Origin: JBBQQG01 sp038216175
GTDB taxonomy: Bacteria; Patescibacteriota; Saccharimonadia; Saccharimonadales; OMJO01
Direction: 5' to 3'
NCBI GenBank assembly: GCA_038216175.1
Contig: JBBQQG010000001.1
Span: 20,469-84,468, forward strand
Length of the DNA: 64,000 nucleotides
In this document: positions 16,562-25,877 of the stretch, piece by piece
How the letters are laid out: the number at the start of each line of letters is the position of its first letter
How positions within the stretch are numbered: the first letter of the stretch is position 1
Made by a program: the position numbers and the translations under genes
The notes under the pieces: model-generated
The model's database searches: none
What the model was told of the DNA's origin: nothing
What the model saw: the letters and a program-made list of their open reading frames with translations, nothing else

Positions 16562-17700
16562 CTATTTTACAACCGATGGTGTGCCATCACCATTACCCTC
16601 GGTATATATATAGCATTGCTGTCCTAGAAATGCTTTGTGTACGTCGGGATCCTTTTGATATTCAGAACATGCTGGGGCATTATCTATCCCCCACGCAAAT
16701 ACTGTCCACGTATTGCCTTTTTGATAGAGCCAAGCTCTCACAGACTCCCCCCCGCTATTTTTGGCCGTATCAAACGGTATAACTTCTAATATATTTATAA
16801 CTTTATATCCTGGGGTTTTACTATCTAAAATTACAGGGGTACCAATCCCAACGGGTATATCAGTTTTGCTAAAATACTTCTCTGATCCTGGGGGATTGAC
16901 CTTGTTAGCAGCAATTTTTACAGCATCAAATATTGGCTTGTCGGCCACAGTCGTTTTATTAATATCATTACTATCAACGCAACTTACATCAATAGTTAAA
17001 TCAGAACTAAAACTGCATACCGTATGAGTTTCTGCATTTTCGTACAAGCCGCTTACAGATGTCTGTGGATTATTATCTTGTTTTGTTTGTAGCCGGAAAC
17101 CAGCATCAACTAATAGATTTTTGATTGCGGGAGTGGCAGTTTTGACGATTTCTTGACCCCTATCTTGCTCTTCTTGATTAAAAGTAGCGGGGTTATCACT
17201 ACTGGTCAATGTTTTTTCTGTCTTTGTCGGTTGGAATGATACCCAAGTACTTGTTGTCATTCTTTGTAAAACATAATAATCTGCACCTGGTAAACTACCA
17301 AAGTCATCATCAGGGGGTTCAATAGTGTCTCCCTTATTGTCAAACAAGTATGTAGAATTTTGCCTTGTTCGCTCAACTAAAACCGTTTGCGTCGGCACAA
17401 CTTTTCGTAACATTGCTATTAGTTCAGTGGCATTTCGACTCTTGTGTTGGTAGTCGTAATTAATACTTTTGCTAGTTTTATCATCTTGATAGCCATTGTA
17501 AAGTCCTATACTCACGTAGAGTACGACTAGTCCCAGTAAACAGGTCCCAACCCATATAAATATCTTTTTTTGTTTTTGTTTTTTTTATTTACTGTTTCTT
17601 CCGGTTTAGTTTTAGTGTCATCTTCTAAAACGTTAATACCCTGAGCTGTTTCATCTTGTTCCGTTGCTATAGTTTGAGGTCGTAGATTAGGTGATTCCAT
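16562..17700 (-). CDS. Membrane-anchored protein with a -1 frameshift in an A-rich tract
   Basis: From the ATG at 17700 a frame encodes MESPNLRPQTIATEQDETAQ and an acidic/lysine-rich cytoplasmic segment, then stops at 17527-17529 (57 residues). The -1 frame, entered within the A-rich tract at 17565-17586, encodes a clear membrane helix (IFIWVGTCLLGLVVLYVSIG) running into a 317-residue extracytoplasmic part. The joined product would be 379 residues. The -1 frame has TAA at 17585-17587, so the shift must occur within the tract, which contains a slippery A_AAA_AAC heptamer at 17578-17584. The C-terminal region (LYQKGNTWTVFAW...C...C) resembles the end of the pilin-like protein at 15588-16481. 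Either this is recoding, or it is an indel by mutation or sequencing. Confidence 0.65.
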
Positions 17701-17969
17701 ATGAAGTCTTCGGTCTACTAAATTGGGTCTTTCGTATTTAAAATTATGCCCTATATTTTCTACTAATATACATCACTATTATTTATTTTAGCGTAAGCTA
17801 TAAGCAAATAATTTGCAAATATCTGACATTTAGCATATGTCTATTGATAAATAAACTTAGTTAACTATCACTTCGATCGCCTAAAAACCCTTTATTAATA
17901 AACGCAGAATTCTCAATGCTTCATAGCAATTGGGAGCAAGACATCAACTTGCATTGGTATCTTAGATAA
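17701..17969. other. Intergenic region with paired segments
   Basis: No gene is seen. Two imperfect inverted repeats lie at about 17913-17937 (CTCAATGC with GCAATTGGGAG) and 17939-17964 (AAGACATCAA with TTGGTATCTT), just past the stop of the minus-strand gene at 17970. They may act as its transcription end, but there is no T-run. Confidence 0.3.
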
Positions 17970-18554
17970 TTAAATTAATTGATCGGCTTTAGTGTTTGGC
18001 AGTAAATTTTCGTTTAACCGATTGAAGTAATCTTGGATAACTAAAATATCTAAGCCATCTGGCACTAATACTATTATTACGAATGCCAGTCCAGCAGACA
18101 ATTTTCCAGCTGTTATTATTCCGACTGCTTTAGAGTAGCTCCACAGCCATAGCGCCATAGCAATCATGATCAAAATAAATCCGACAAAAAAAGAAATAAT
18201 CGATATTATTTGAAATTTACTTATTGGATGCAGATAGGTTTCATGGCAGGTAGCGCTATTGCTATTATAGCGATTGATTGCTTGATCACCTTGATATGGG
18301 TAACCATTTACGCATGAAGTAGCATAAGCAGGTGTAACAGTTTTATAGATATTCGAAATCGTCGAGAATACGAATATCGATATAGCTGCGCTAAATAATA
18401 GAAATGGAATTAGCAGCAGCCATGGAGAAGCAATTTTTATATTCTTATTTTGATCCATCATTTCTCGTCTTGTTTTAATAAACCAATATATTCTATAAAT
18501 TCCAAACGTAATAAGTTCCAAAAAAAACAACTTAAAGATTGATCGGTTTTTCAT
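17970..18554 (-). CDS. DUF4234-like membrane protein
   Basis: The 194 residues start SIFKLFFLELITFGIYRIYW, the pattern of the DUF4234 family (a hydrophobic entry followed by FGIYxxYW). About four hydrophobic segments follow, at residues 43-68, 110-135 and 140-170 besides the first. Between segments two and three is a probable external loop with two Cys (ATSCVNGYPYQGD...ATCHETYLHP). Function is unknown. Confidence 0.65.
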   Translation of the reverse strand: MKNRSIFKLFFLELITFGIYRIYWFIKTRREMMDQNKNIKIASPWLLLIPFLLFSAAISIFVFSTISNIYKTVTPAYATSCVNGYPYQGDQAINRYNSNSATCHETYLHPISKFQIISIISFFVGFILIMIAMALWLWSYSKAVGIITAGKLSAGLAFVIIVLVPDGLDILVIQDYFNRLNENLLPNTKADQLI

Positions 18555-18634
18555 ATTATTCCTTATTGTGCTTATTTCTTAACTGGATTCTAGATTAAAA
18601 AACACTTCTAGTAAAGCAGCTAAGCAATGTTAAA

Positions 18635-18670
18635 TAAAAAGAGAGCCCTATATAAAGCTCTCTTTTTTTA
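18635..18670. terminator. Bidirectional intrinsic terminator downstream of tuf
   Basis: AGAGAGC pairs with GCTCTCT across a short A+T loop (18639-18664), flanked by A-tracts on one side and T-tracts on the other, so the hairpin has a U-tail in both directions. It lies 13 bases from the tuf stop and ends tuf transcription. It also faces the end of the upstream region. Confidence 0.85.
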
Positions 18671-18682
18671 ATCTTTCACTGT

Positions 18683-19864
18683 TTATTTATTGATCTTGGT
18701 AACAACTCCAGCGCCAACAGTTCGTCCACCTTCACGAATAGCAAAGCGTAGACCCTGTTCCATGGCAATTGGAGCCAGCAACTTTACTTTAAATGTAATC
18801 GTGTCACCTGGCATAACCATTTCTTTGTCAGCCGGAAGTTCAACTTCACCAGTTACGTCAGTAGTTCGGAAATAGAACTGTGGTTTGTAACCTTTGAAAA
18901 ATGGCGTGTGTCGTCCGCCTTCTTCTTTTGTTAAGATATAGACTTCGCTGTCAAATTCTGTGTGAGGCGTAATAGTACCTGGCTTGCAAAGTACTTGTCC
19001 TCTTTCAATATCTGCTCGCTCAATTCCTCGAAGTAGAATTCCGACATTGTCGCCGGCTTGTCCCTGGTCTAAGTTCTTTTTGAACATTTCTACACCAGTT
19101 ACCGTAGATTTACGAGTATCTTTAATTCCAACGATTTCTATTTCTTCGCCGACTTTTACGATACCTTGTTCAATTCTTCCGGTTGCAACGGTTCCACGTC
19201 CTTTAATTGAGAATACGTCTTCAATAGGCATTAAAAACGGCTTGTCTAGTTCGCGTTTTGGTTCTGGAATAAAATCATCAAGTGCTTTTACTAGTTCCAT
19301 GATTGCATCTTCGCTTGCAGCGTCGCCAGCTAGAGCTTTGGTTGCTGAACCTTTAATAATCGGAGCGTTTTCATCGTAGCCGTTCTTAGCTAGTAATTCA
19401 CGAATATCCATTTCTACAAGTTCGATTAGTTCTGGGTCAGCTAGATCCATTTTGTTCATGAAAACTAAAATTGAAGGTACGCCAACTTGCTTAGCGAGAA
19501 GAACGTGCTCTCTTGTCTGAGGCAATGGGCCGTCGTTGGCAGCAACTACTAAAATAGCTCCGTCTATCTGGGCAGCACCTGTAATCATGTTTTTAACGTA
19601 ATCGGCGTGACCCGGCATGTCAACGTGAGCATAGTGTCGTTTTTCACTTTCATATTCCTGATGAGATGTAGCAATCGTAATACCACGAGCTTTTTCTTCA
19701 GGCGCATTATCTATTTGATCATAAGCAACTGGCTTATTTACTTCAGTTGGTAGTTTTTTTGCAAGTACAGAAGTAATTGCGGCTGTTAGTGTAGTCTTAC
19801 CATGGTCGACGTGACCCATTGTACCTACGTTTACGTGGGGCTTGCTTCTATCAAAATTTGCCAT
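18683..19864 (-). CDS. tuf: Elongation factor Tu
   Basis: The 393 residues have the three EF-Tu domains. The GTPase motifs are GHVDHGKT (17-24), DMPGH (82-86), NKMD (137-140) and the G5 loop GSA. The usual DCPGH is DMPGH here (Cys to Met), a mild substitution. EF-Tu carries aminoacyl-tRNA to the ribosome. AGGAG lies eight bases before the ATG. tuf is a single-gene unit with its own promoter and terminator, not part of the str operon. Confidence 0.98.
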   Translation of the reverse strand: MANFDRSKPHVNVGTMGHVDHGKTTLTAAITSVLAKKLPTEVNKPVAYDQIDNAPEEKARGITIATSHQEYESEKRHYAHVDMPGHADYVKNMITGAAQIDGAILVVAANDGPLPQTREHVLLAKQVGVPSILVFMNKMDLADPELIELVEMDIRELLAKNGYDENAPIIKGSATKALAGDAASEDAIMELVKALDDFIPEPKRELDKPFLMPIEDVFSIKGRGTVATGRIEQGIVKVGEEIEIVGIKDTRKSTVTGVEMFKKNLDQGQAGDNVGILLRGIERADIERGQVLCKPGTITPHTEFDSEVYILTKEEGGRHTPFFKGYKPQFYFRTTDVTGEVELPADKEMVMPGDTITFKVKLLAPIAMEQGLRFAIREGGRTVGAGVVTKINK

Positions 19865-19978
19865 TGTCTGGTCTCCTATTGTTTAGTTAGAGCTTATTTA
19901 ATTAATTGTTGTTCGCGGTCCATATTTTGCTGCTTTAATAAGCATAAATCAAAAAGCCCTCACGCGAGTTACTGATGT

Positions 19979-20007
19979 ATTCTATCGAATTTCAAGCTGG
20001 TTGTAAA
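19979..20007 (-). promoter_or_regulatory. Promoter of tuf
   Basis: On the minus strand TTTACA (20002-20007) and TAGAAT (19979-19984) are 17 bases apart, five of six consensus positions each. Transcription would begin near 19972, giving a leader of about 108 bases. The promoter sits within ten bases of the glycosyltransferase stop. Confidence 0.6.
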
Positions 20008-20016
20008 GCCAAAGTC

Positions 20017-21069
20017 TTAACTATTTTTATTATTTTTCGACTGTTTTAATACAGTTTTGTAAGCCTTAATATAGCCCTCAGTCATCTTTTTATAGTTAAA
20101 CAGTTTGGCTGTTCGTCTTGCAATATATTTTCGGTTTAGTGAAAAGCATTGGTCTAGTTTGCTATATCCTTCGATAAAGTCTTCGACTAGTAATCCGGTT
20201 TTGCCGTTTTCAATTACTTCAGGCATCGATCCTCGTCTGATAGCAAAAGTTGGGGTGCCGCACATTGCTGCCTCAACAACTGTAAGTCCAAACGGTTCTC
20301 GAAAACTAACGGGGTGCAAGTTGCACATAGCGTTACTGAGCAATTTAACTTTGTCTTTAAAGCCAAGCTCTCCCAGATACTCGACCAGCGGATGGCGTAA
20401 ATACGGCCTTATAATTTTATCGAAGTATTCCCGACCTTGAACATCGATTTTTCCGGCTATCTTTATTTTTATGTTACGGCTGATTGCTAGATCAATCGCA
20501 ATATGCGGACTTTTTTCGGTATCGAATCTGCCCAAATAGCACAAGTATTTTTGCGGCTTTTCAACAAATTTAAAGTCGGCAAGATCTTCGCCGTTATAAA
20601 CTACGCCTTTGTAATTTAGTCCACTGTAAGACTGCATTTGGTTTTTCGAAATAGCAATGTAGTTTAGATCTTTTCTTTCTTCATAATGTTTATAATTATC
20701 AAGTGTTATCGCCCCGTGAATTGTAGTAAGATTTGGAAAATCTTTAAATTTAGTCAGATCAAACGTATGCGAGTGAATTAAATCTATTTCTGGCAACAGT
20801 TTAGATATTTCGTGATTTGTGTTTCTGTTAAATAGTTTTATTTTTTTATTAACTAGTTTAAGCTCGTCGGCTGTTTTCGGAAAACCAGTCGCTTTATCTA
20901 GTGTTGGAATAATTCGACAGTCGGCTTTAGAGTCAGCTGGCGCCAGTAATATTGGTTCGTGGCCAGCAAGTTTCAAACCATTAATCAGATAGCTAATTAC
21001 CTGTTCTGTGCCACCATACTGAACTGGAGGCACTGGAATATATGGTCCTGAAACTATCGCAATCCTCAT
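20017..21069 (-). CDS. Glycosyltransferase family 4
   Basis: The 350 residues are a GT-B retaining glycosyltransferase: an N-terminal acceptor domain (MRIAIVSGPYIPVPPVQYGG, with the GGTE loop) and a C-terminal nucleotide-sugar domain with YLGRFDTEKSPHIAI and the Ex7E signature REPFGLTVVEAAMCGTP (E258, E266). The sugar donor cannot be read from sequence. It is followed on the same strand (51 bases away) by a glycogen-debranching-like glycosidase, suggesting a joint role in cell-envelope or storage glycan metabolism. Confidence 0.88.
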   Translation of the reverse strand: MRIAIVSGPYIPVPPVQYGGTEQVISYLINGLKLAGHEPILLAPADSKADCRIIPTLDKATGFPKTADELKLVNKKIKLFNRNTNHEISKLLPEIDLIHSHTFDLTKFKDFPNLTTIHGAITLDNYKHYEERKDLNYIAISKNQMQSYSGLNYKGVVYNGEDLADFKFVEKPQKYLCYLGRFDTEKSPHIAIDLAISRNIKIKIAGKIDVQGREYFDKIIRPYLRHPLVEYLGELGFKDKVKLLSNAMCNLHPVSFREPFGLTVVEAAMCGTPTFAIRRGSMPEVIENGKTGLLVEDFIEGYSKLDQCFSLNRKYIARRTAKLFNYKKMTEGYIKAYKTVLKQSKNNKNS

Positions 21070-21120
21070 GTATATAACATTGTAGACTACTACGCTGACT
21101 TGTGACTAATCTTTAAGATG

Positions 21121-22638
21121 TTAGGAAGCGTTAACTAAACTGTAAGGATAATCAGGATAACGGGCGCCGAGTTCTTTGCCTCGCCTAAGTTCTTTTACCC
21201 TTGGTATATGAGAAAGTACGTCGTGCTCAAGCAGTTTTTGCCATTCTTCCTGATGTATTTTCGGTTGTCTAACACCCGGCGATCGACTACTGGCTATAGC
21301 CATAACTGCTGATACTGTCCAAGCCTGAACGGTTTCCGGCTTATTGGTACTTTCAACTAGCGACACTGGACCGTGCTCAGTTGCGCTTGGCGGCCCAGCA
21401 AGTACCCGTCCCCGGAAATCGACATAAACAAATTCCGGGTAGCCTTTGCTTTTTTTAACTACGTTTAATATTCTGTTCTCTAGTTCCTGCGACAACTTTA
21501 TAAACCCTTGCCGTCGCATTCCTTTGGCAATATCATAAGTTTCTTTTGGCCAAGTTGTAAATGAACCGTGATAATCCCAGAACTTGATTAGTTTGCGCTC
21601 GCTAAGTGACCGGCTGCGAATACCTGCGTCGGTTAAAAAGTCGGTGCCCATGATATTCATTACTATTCCTTTAATAAATTTCACCTTGGTGTCATGTTCT
21701 AAATCGTCAAAAAACATGCTGTCAAGCAGTGATGCCGGATTGGCTGTCATAGTTTTTATTATTCTGATGCTTCCCGGTACACGGTAATCTATGCCTAGTG
21801 CAAAGTATTTTTGTTTCGGCTGCCAAAGCAGCTGTATCGTTCTTGCTTGCAGCTGTTTTGCTCGATCAGACAGCTGTTGTCTTCTTTCCGGAAGCATTAA
21901 GGCAGCGTATTTAAGGGCATCGTAGGCAAGCCCTTGGACTTCAATTGAACCAATCGGCAAATGATGGTTAGCTAGCCGTCCGTTTTTGTGGACATAGAAT
22001 TCTTTTGAATCCTTCCATACCTGATTTTCTATTCCCTGAGGATTTCGGGCGTGGTACTCCAGTAGTCCGGAATCAGAATCGCCCAGTTTTTCGAGCAGCC
22101 AGTCGACTGCCAGTTCAAGTGCCTGGTACATAGTTGAATGAGAGCCATCACGCCGGCGAACCGGTACTTCCAGTATCTTCTTTGAATTTCTTTTAGTATA
22201 GATACCCAGCATCCTGATAAAATGGGGCGTCGCATCGATCGAACCGTAGTATGCCATTTCTGTGGCTGTGCCGCCCCAGCGTGAAGATAGCTCAGTAAAA
22301 ATATGTCTCGACATATCGTCCAGCGGCTTGCCATCGACGATAGTTGTTCGGTATTCGTGAACAATTTTGCCATATTCTTCTTCTGTAACGTCACTGCTGT
22401 GTAATCCCTGGAGGCTGGCTAGAGTCAGAAGTATGTGCTTGACTAGTTTTGGTTTTAAATTATTTAAATCCTCTGCTACTTCTAATGAGTCGCGCCCAAA
22501 TACTGCGCCCTTAAATAGCGTATCGGAGCTGGCATATACGCCTTTACCAGTTTTTGAGATTACCGATCTAAGTGCCAGCGCTGCTGGAGTCTGGGGCATA
22601 ATTGGCTGAACTTGTAGGTATTTAAATATCTTCTTCAT
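21121..22638 (-). CDS. Six-hairpin glycosidase, glycogen-debranching (amylo-alpha-1,6-glucosidase)-like
   Basis: The 505 residues show an (alpha/alpha)6-barrel pattern with landmarks of the amylo-alpha-1,6-glucosidase group: FGRDSLEVA (48-56), YYGSIDATPHF (130-140) and ENQVWKDS (204-211, compare NQGWKDSWD). There is no signal peptide, so it acts in the cytoplasm. It lacks the alpha-amylase-type transferase domain of full debranching enzymes. It is next to the glycosyltransferase at 20017. Confidence 0.72.
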   Translation of the reverse strand: MKKIFKYLQVQPIMPQTPAALALRSVISKTGKGVYASSDTLFKGAVFGRDSLEVAEDLNNLKPKLVKHILLTLASLQGLHSSDVTEEEYGKIVHEYRTTIVDGKPLDDMSRHIFTELSSRWGGTATEMAYYGSIDATPHFIRMLGIYTKRNSKKILEVPVRRRDGSHSTMYQALELAVDWLLEKLGDSDSGLLEYHARNPQGIENQVWKDSKEFYVHKNGRLANHHLPIGSIEVQGLAYDALKYAALMLPERRQQLSDRAKQLQARTIQLLWQPKQKYFALGIDYRVPGSIRIIKTMTANPASLLDSMFFDDLEHDTKVKFIKGIVMNIMGTDFLTDAGIRSRSLSERKLIKFWDYHGSFTTWPKETYDIAKGMRRQGFIKLSQELENRILNVVKKSKGYPEFVYVDFRGRVLAGPPSATEHGPVSLVESTNKPETVQAWTVSAVMAIASSRSPGVRQPKIHQEEWQKLLEHDVLSHIPRVKELRRGKELGARYPDYPYSLVNAS

Positions 22639-22709
22639 GTTTAAAGAGTTTAACTACTAATCTAAATTGCGGTCAAGCTTTATTAGTTTATTTACAATTA
22701 TTAAAGTTT

Positions 22710-23225
22710 TTAATCTGATTTAAATTTAGAACTAAATCTAGAATGTGCATCTAGAATATTTAATAATACTCCACCTAGGTGTGCACTTCTTTCTCTAAAA
22801 CTTGGTCTCGGATTAAAATTTTTAAAATCTGTAAGTACGTTTTTAATTTTGTAGTAATCGTATTTATTAAATACTTCGCTTCCGCGTTTTACGTATTGCT
22901 CGTCTAGGCGATTTAATCTTTTTAATATTAAAGATCGACCGAGCTGAAACTGATTTGGATCAGTTTTATCTAATTTATCTGTTAGCACGCTTAAAATCAT
23001 AGCGCTGTCGCGGCTGGTATATTTTGGTGCGAATATAACAGCATCAATTAGACGAGTAGCATCAGGCTGATGGATAAAGCTTAAACTATATTCATCGGAT
23101 TCTTCGTAGCCTAGATCTAAGGCAACCTGCCTAGCTTCAAGGCTGGTTTGGTCATTAAAATTACCAGTTAGAAATACAGAGTACTTACTGGTATTAAGTT
23201 CATTAAACATATGCTCGCTGTTCAC
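22710..23225 (-). CDS. Unknown 171-residue protein downstream of fusA
   Basis: No family is recognised. The protein is mixed alpha/beta and soluble, starting MNSEHMFNELNTSKYSVFLT and ending with a basic Ser/Lys-rich tail. A conserved-looking stretch DAVIFAPKYTSRDSAMILSV lies in the middle. It begins 11 bases after the fusA stop and may be the last gene of the str operon. Confidence 0.65.
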   Translation of the reverse strand: MNSEHMFNELNTSKYSVFLTGNFNDQTSLEARQVALDLGYEESDEYSLSFIHQPDATRLIDAVIFAPKYTSRDSAMILSVLTDKLDKTDPNQFQLGRSLILKRLNRLDEQYVKRGSEVFNKYDYYKIKNVLTDFKNFNPRPSFRERSAHLGGVLLNILDAHSRFSSKFKSD

Positions 23226-23236
23226 GATAACATTTC

Positions 23237-25324
23237 CTATTTAGCGTTTTTAGCGATTATTGCTTCAGCGACATGATTAGGTACGTCAGCGTAGTGGTCA
23301 AGCTCCATGCTCGAGCTGGCGCGTCCTTGGGTCGAACTTCGAAGATTAGTTGTGTAGCCGAACATTTCACCTAATGGTACGAAAGAAGTAATTTCTTTTA
23401 TGCCCTGGCTAAGATCTTCCATCGATTCGATTCGTCCCCGTTTGGCATTCAAATCACCGATTACTTCACCCATGAACTGTTCCGGTGTAACAACTACTAC
23501 CTTCATTACTGGCTCTAGCAGTACTGGACTAGCTTTTTTAACACCTTCTTGAAGTGCCATCGATCCGGCAATTTTAAATGCCATTTCACTTGAGTCAACA
23601 TCGTGGTAGCTGCCGAAGTATAATTCAGTTTTAACATCTACAACTGGGTATCCGGCGAGTACGCCGTTAGACATCGCTTCTTTAATACCTTCTTCGACCG
23701 GTTTGATATATTCACTAGGAATTACTCCACCCTTGATAGAGTTAATAAATTCAAATCCTTTACCGGCTTCGTTTTGCGATAATCTTAGCCATACGTCGCC
23801 GTACTGTCCACGTCCACCGCTTTGTCGAATAAACTTGCCCTGAACTTCGACGCCGTCTTTACGGATAGTTTCACGGTAGGCAACCTGCGGCTGTCCGACG
23901 TTAGCTTCGACTGCAAATTCTCTTTTCATCCTATCGACAATAATTTCAAGATGTAACTCGCCCATACCTGAGATAATTGTCTGTCCAGTCTCATCGTCAA
24001 CCCTAATTCTAAATGTCGGGTCTTCTTCAGCTAGTCGCTGCATCGCTAGACTCATTTTTTCCTGGTCAGCTTTAGTCTTTGGCTCGATTGCGATCGATAC
24101 CGGCGGTTCGGGAAACGTAATACTCTCAAGAACTATTGGGTGAGACACGTCGCATAGCGTGTTGCCAGTAGTTGTGCCTTTAAGCCCGACTATTGCCGCT
24201 ATATCTCCGGCTTCTACTTCAGCCACGTCTTCCCGTTTATCGGCTTGCATTCGGACTATCCGTCCGACTCGCTCTTTTTCTCCAGTCGAGCTATTTAATA
24301 TGTAGCTTCCGGCAGTAATTTTTCCTGAGTAAACTCTAAAATATGCTAGTTTTCCAACAAACGGATCAGTTGCAATCTTAAATGCTAGTCCAGCAAATGG
24401 CTCGTCAAGCGAAGGTTTTCGTTCAGTTTCGTCGCCTGTTTTCGGTTGAGTGCCCCAGGTACTGCCTCGGTCAATCGGGCTGGGTAGTAAATCTACTACT
24501 AAATCTAGCACTTTTTCGACTATTACTCCGCGTCCGTCGCCGCCGGTTACGACAAAAAAGTCTCCGGCCAGGATGGCGCTTCGAATAGCATGACGTATTT
24601 CGTCTTCCGATAATCCATCTTCGCCGACTTCAAAGTATTTTTCGAGCATCTTTTCATCTTCAGCTACGGCATTTTCTATTAATAGCGACCGGTATTTTTT
24701 GGCCTTATCGAGCATGTCGGCCGGTACTTCGCCTTCGATAAGTTCATGATCTGTAAATTCTTTGTAGGTGTAGGACTTCATGCTGACGAGATCGATTAGA
24801 CCGTTGATGCTCTGTTCGAATCCGATGGGCAAATGTATTGGAAATGCTCTTTTATTTAGTCGGGCGTGAATGCTATCGAGCGATTTATAATAATCACCGC
24901 CGGTCTGGTTGATCTTATTTATAAAGCATATCCGTGGAACGCCGTATTTATCAGCTTGTCGCCAGACTGTTTCAGACTGCGACTCGACTCCCATTTTTCC
25001 GTCAAATACTACTACTGCACCGTCAAGTACACGCAGCGAACGTTCAACTTCAACAGTAAAGTCTATATGGCCTGGCGTATCGATAATATTTATCTGGTGG
25101 TTTTTCCAGTAGCAAGTAACGGCTGCCGACACGATTGTAATACCGCGTTCTCGCTCCTGAGCCATCCAGTCTGTTGTCGTTTCGCCTTCATGAACGGCAC
25201 CGATCTTATGCTTAAGTCCGGTTCGGTAAAGTATGCCTTCAGTAGTTGTAGTCTTACCAGCATCAATGTGAGCAATGATACCAATATTACGAATTTTTTC
25301 TAATGGATATTTTTTAGCTGCCAT
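23237..25324 (-). CDS. fusA: Elongation factor G with altered G4 and G5 motifs
   Basis: The 695 residues cover all five EF-G domains, with normal P-loop AHIDAGKT (18-25), switch I ERERGITI and G3 DTPGH (82-86). The G4 guanine-specificity motif NKxD is NKIN (136-139), with Asn for the invariant Asp, and the G5 GSAFKN region reads GGDGRG (261-266). Domain IV has the expected translocation loop. In EF-Tu the equivalent Asp-to-Asn change is known to shift specificity to xanthine nucleotides, so this EF-G must recognise guanine differently or compensate elsewhere. It ends the str operon core. Confidence 0.97.
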   Translation of the reverse strand: MAAKKYPLEKIRNIGIIAHIDAGKTTTTEGILYRTGLKHKIGAVHEGETTTDWMAQERERGITIVSAAVTCYWKNHQINIIDTPGHIDFTVEVERSLRVLDGAVVVFDGKMGVESQSETVWRQADKYGVPRICFINKINQTGGDYYKSLDSIHARLNKRAFPIHLPIGFEQSINGLIDLVSMKSYTYKEFTDHELIEGEVPADMLDKAKKYRSLLIENAVAEDEKMLEKYFEVGEDGLSEDEIRHAIRSAILAGDFFVVTGGDGRGVIVEKVLDLVVDLLPSPIDRGSTWGTQPKTGDETERKPSLDEPFAGLAFKIATDPFVGKLAYFRVYSGKITAGSYILNSSTGEKERVGRIVRMQADKREDVAEVEAGDIAAIVGLKGTTTGNTLCDVSHPIVLESITFPEPPVSIAIEPKTKADQEKMSLAMQRLAEEDPTFRIRVDDETGQTIISGMGELHLEIIVDRMKREFAVEANVGQPQVAYRETIRKDGVEVQGKFIRQSGGRGQYGDVWLRLSQNEAGKGFEFINSIKGGVIPSEYIKPVEEGIKEAMSNGVLAGYPVVDVKTELYFGSYHDVDSSEMAFKIAGSMALQEGVKKASPVLLEPVMKVVVVTPEQFMGEVIGDLNAKRGRIESMEDLSQGIKEITSFVPLGEMFGYTTNLRSSTQGRASSSMELDHYADVPNHVAEAIIAKNAK

Positions 25325-25597
25325 TTAACTTTCTCCCTTAATTTCTTCATTTGTTTGTTGACTGACTGTTTCCAGTACCGGACAAATTATAGTTTCACCG
25401 GAACTACTGAGCTGTGAAACTGCACCGCCTAGAAAGTAGCATCTTTTTATCATATCGAGATTATCCATTTCGAATTGATTGTCTCGTTTATGGTCAGCAA
25501 AATATGGGCACTTATTTATACAAGTATCTCTATGATTAGTATTTTCATTAACAGTCCTTGCAACAACAAATTCCGAATAGCTGTTTCTTCTAGCCAT
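25325..25597 (-). CDS. Four-cysteine small protein upstream of fusA
   Basis: This 90-residue protein has cysteines at 26, 30, 53 and 72 (TCINKCPYF, KRCYFLGG, ETIICPVLE). The C-x3-CPYF-x22-C spacing matches the 72-residue protein at 26346-26564 (C-x4-CPKF-x22-C-x14-C), suggesting that the two are homologous metal- or Fe-S-binding proteins. No known family is recognised. Its stop abuts the fusA start, and its start is five bases after the preceding gene. Confidence 0.75.
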   Translation of the reverse strand: MARRNSYSEFVVARTVNENTNHRDTCINKCPYFADHKRDNQFEMDNLDMIKRCYFLGGAVSQLSSSGETIICPVLETVSQQTNEEIKGES

Positions 25598-25601
25598 TTT
25601 A

Positions 25602-25877
25602 TTAGTCCTTAAGCAGTTCGGCTATTTTTTGTTGTAAAACTAAAGCCGCGTCGATACCGGTTACGTTGTCGACGACCTCGGCAATTTCAGCAGCATCGGT
25701 TTGGTTTAATTCTTTAGTTTTTCCATCAGGAAAGTCGATGTCAAGAGTATAGCCCCGTCCGTTTCTAGCTCGCTTAAGGGCGTTTACGGCTATTTCAGAA
25801 AAGCCCGGTGTCATTCCCAGCAGCGATAGCTCCGGATTCGTTTGTCTTTCCGGTGATCGATAGAATGCGAATGCCAT
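25602..25877 (-). CDS. Unknown 91-residue protein between rpsG and the fusA block
   Basis: The protein starts MAFAFYRSPERQTNPELSLL, overlaps the rpsG stop by one base and ends four bases before the four-cysteine gene. Its middle (YTLDIDFPDGKTKELNQTDA) looks like a beta hairpin, followed by an acidic helix to the C-terminus (AEIAEVVDNVTGIDAALVLQ). No family is recognised. The tight coupling indicates expression with the str operon. Confidence 0.72.
   Translation of the reverse strand: MAFAFYRSPERQTNPELSLLGMTPGFSEIAVNALKRARNGRGYTLDIDFPDGKTKELNQTDAAEIAEVVDNVTGIDAALVLQQKIAELLKD

Noticed and set aside
17527..17700. 57-codon frame as an independent small protein
   Set aside because: It ends in a part without protein-like features and the -1 frame gives a convincing membrane anchor, so it was merged with the downstream gene.
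19915..19965. CTCGCGTGAG with a T-run near 19950-19965 as a terminator
   Set aside because: The stem is only three strong pairs, and the sequence lies inside the tuf leader downstream of its promoter.
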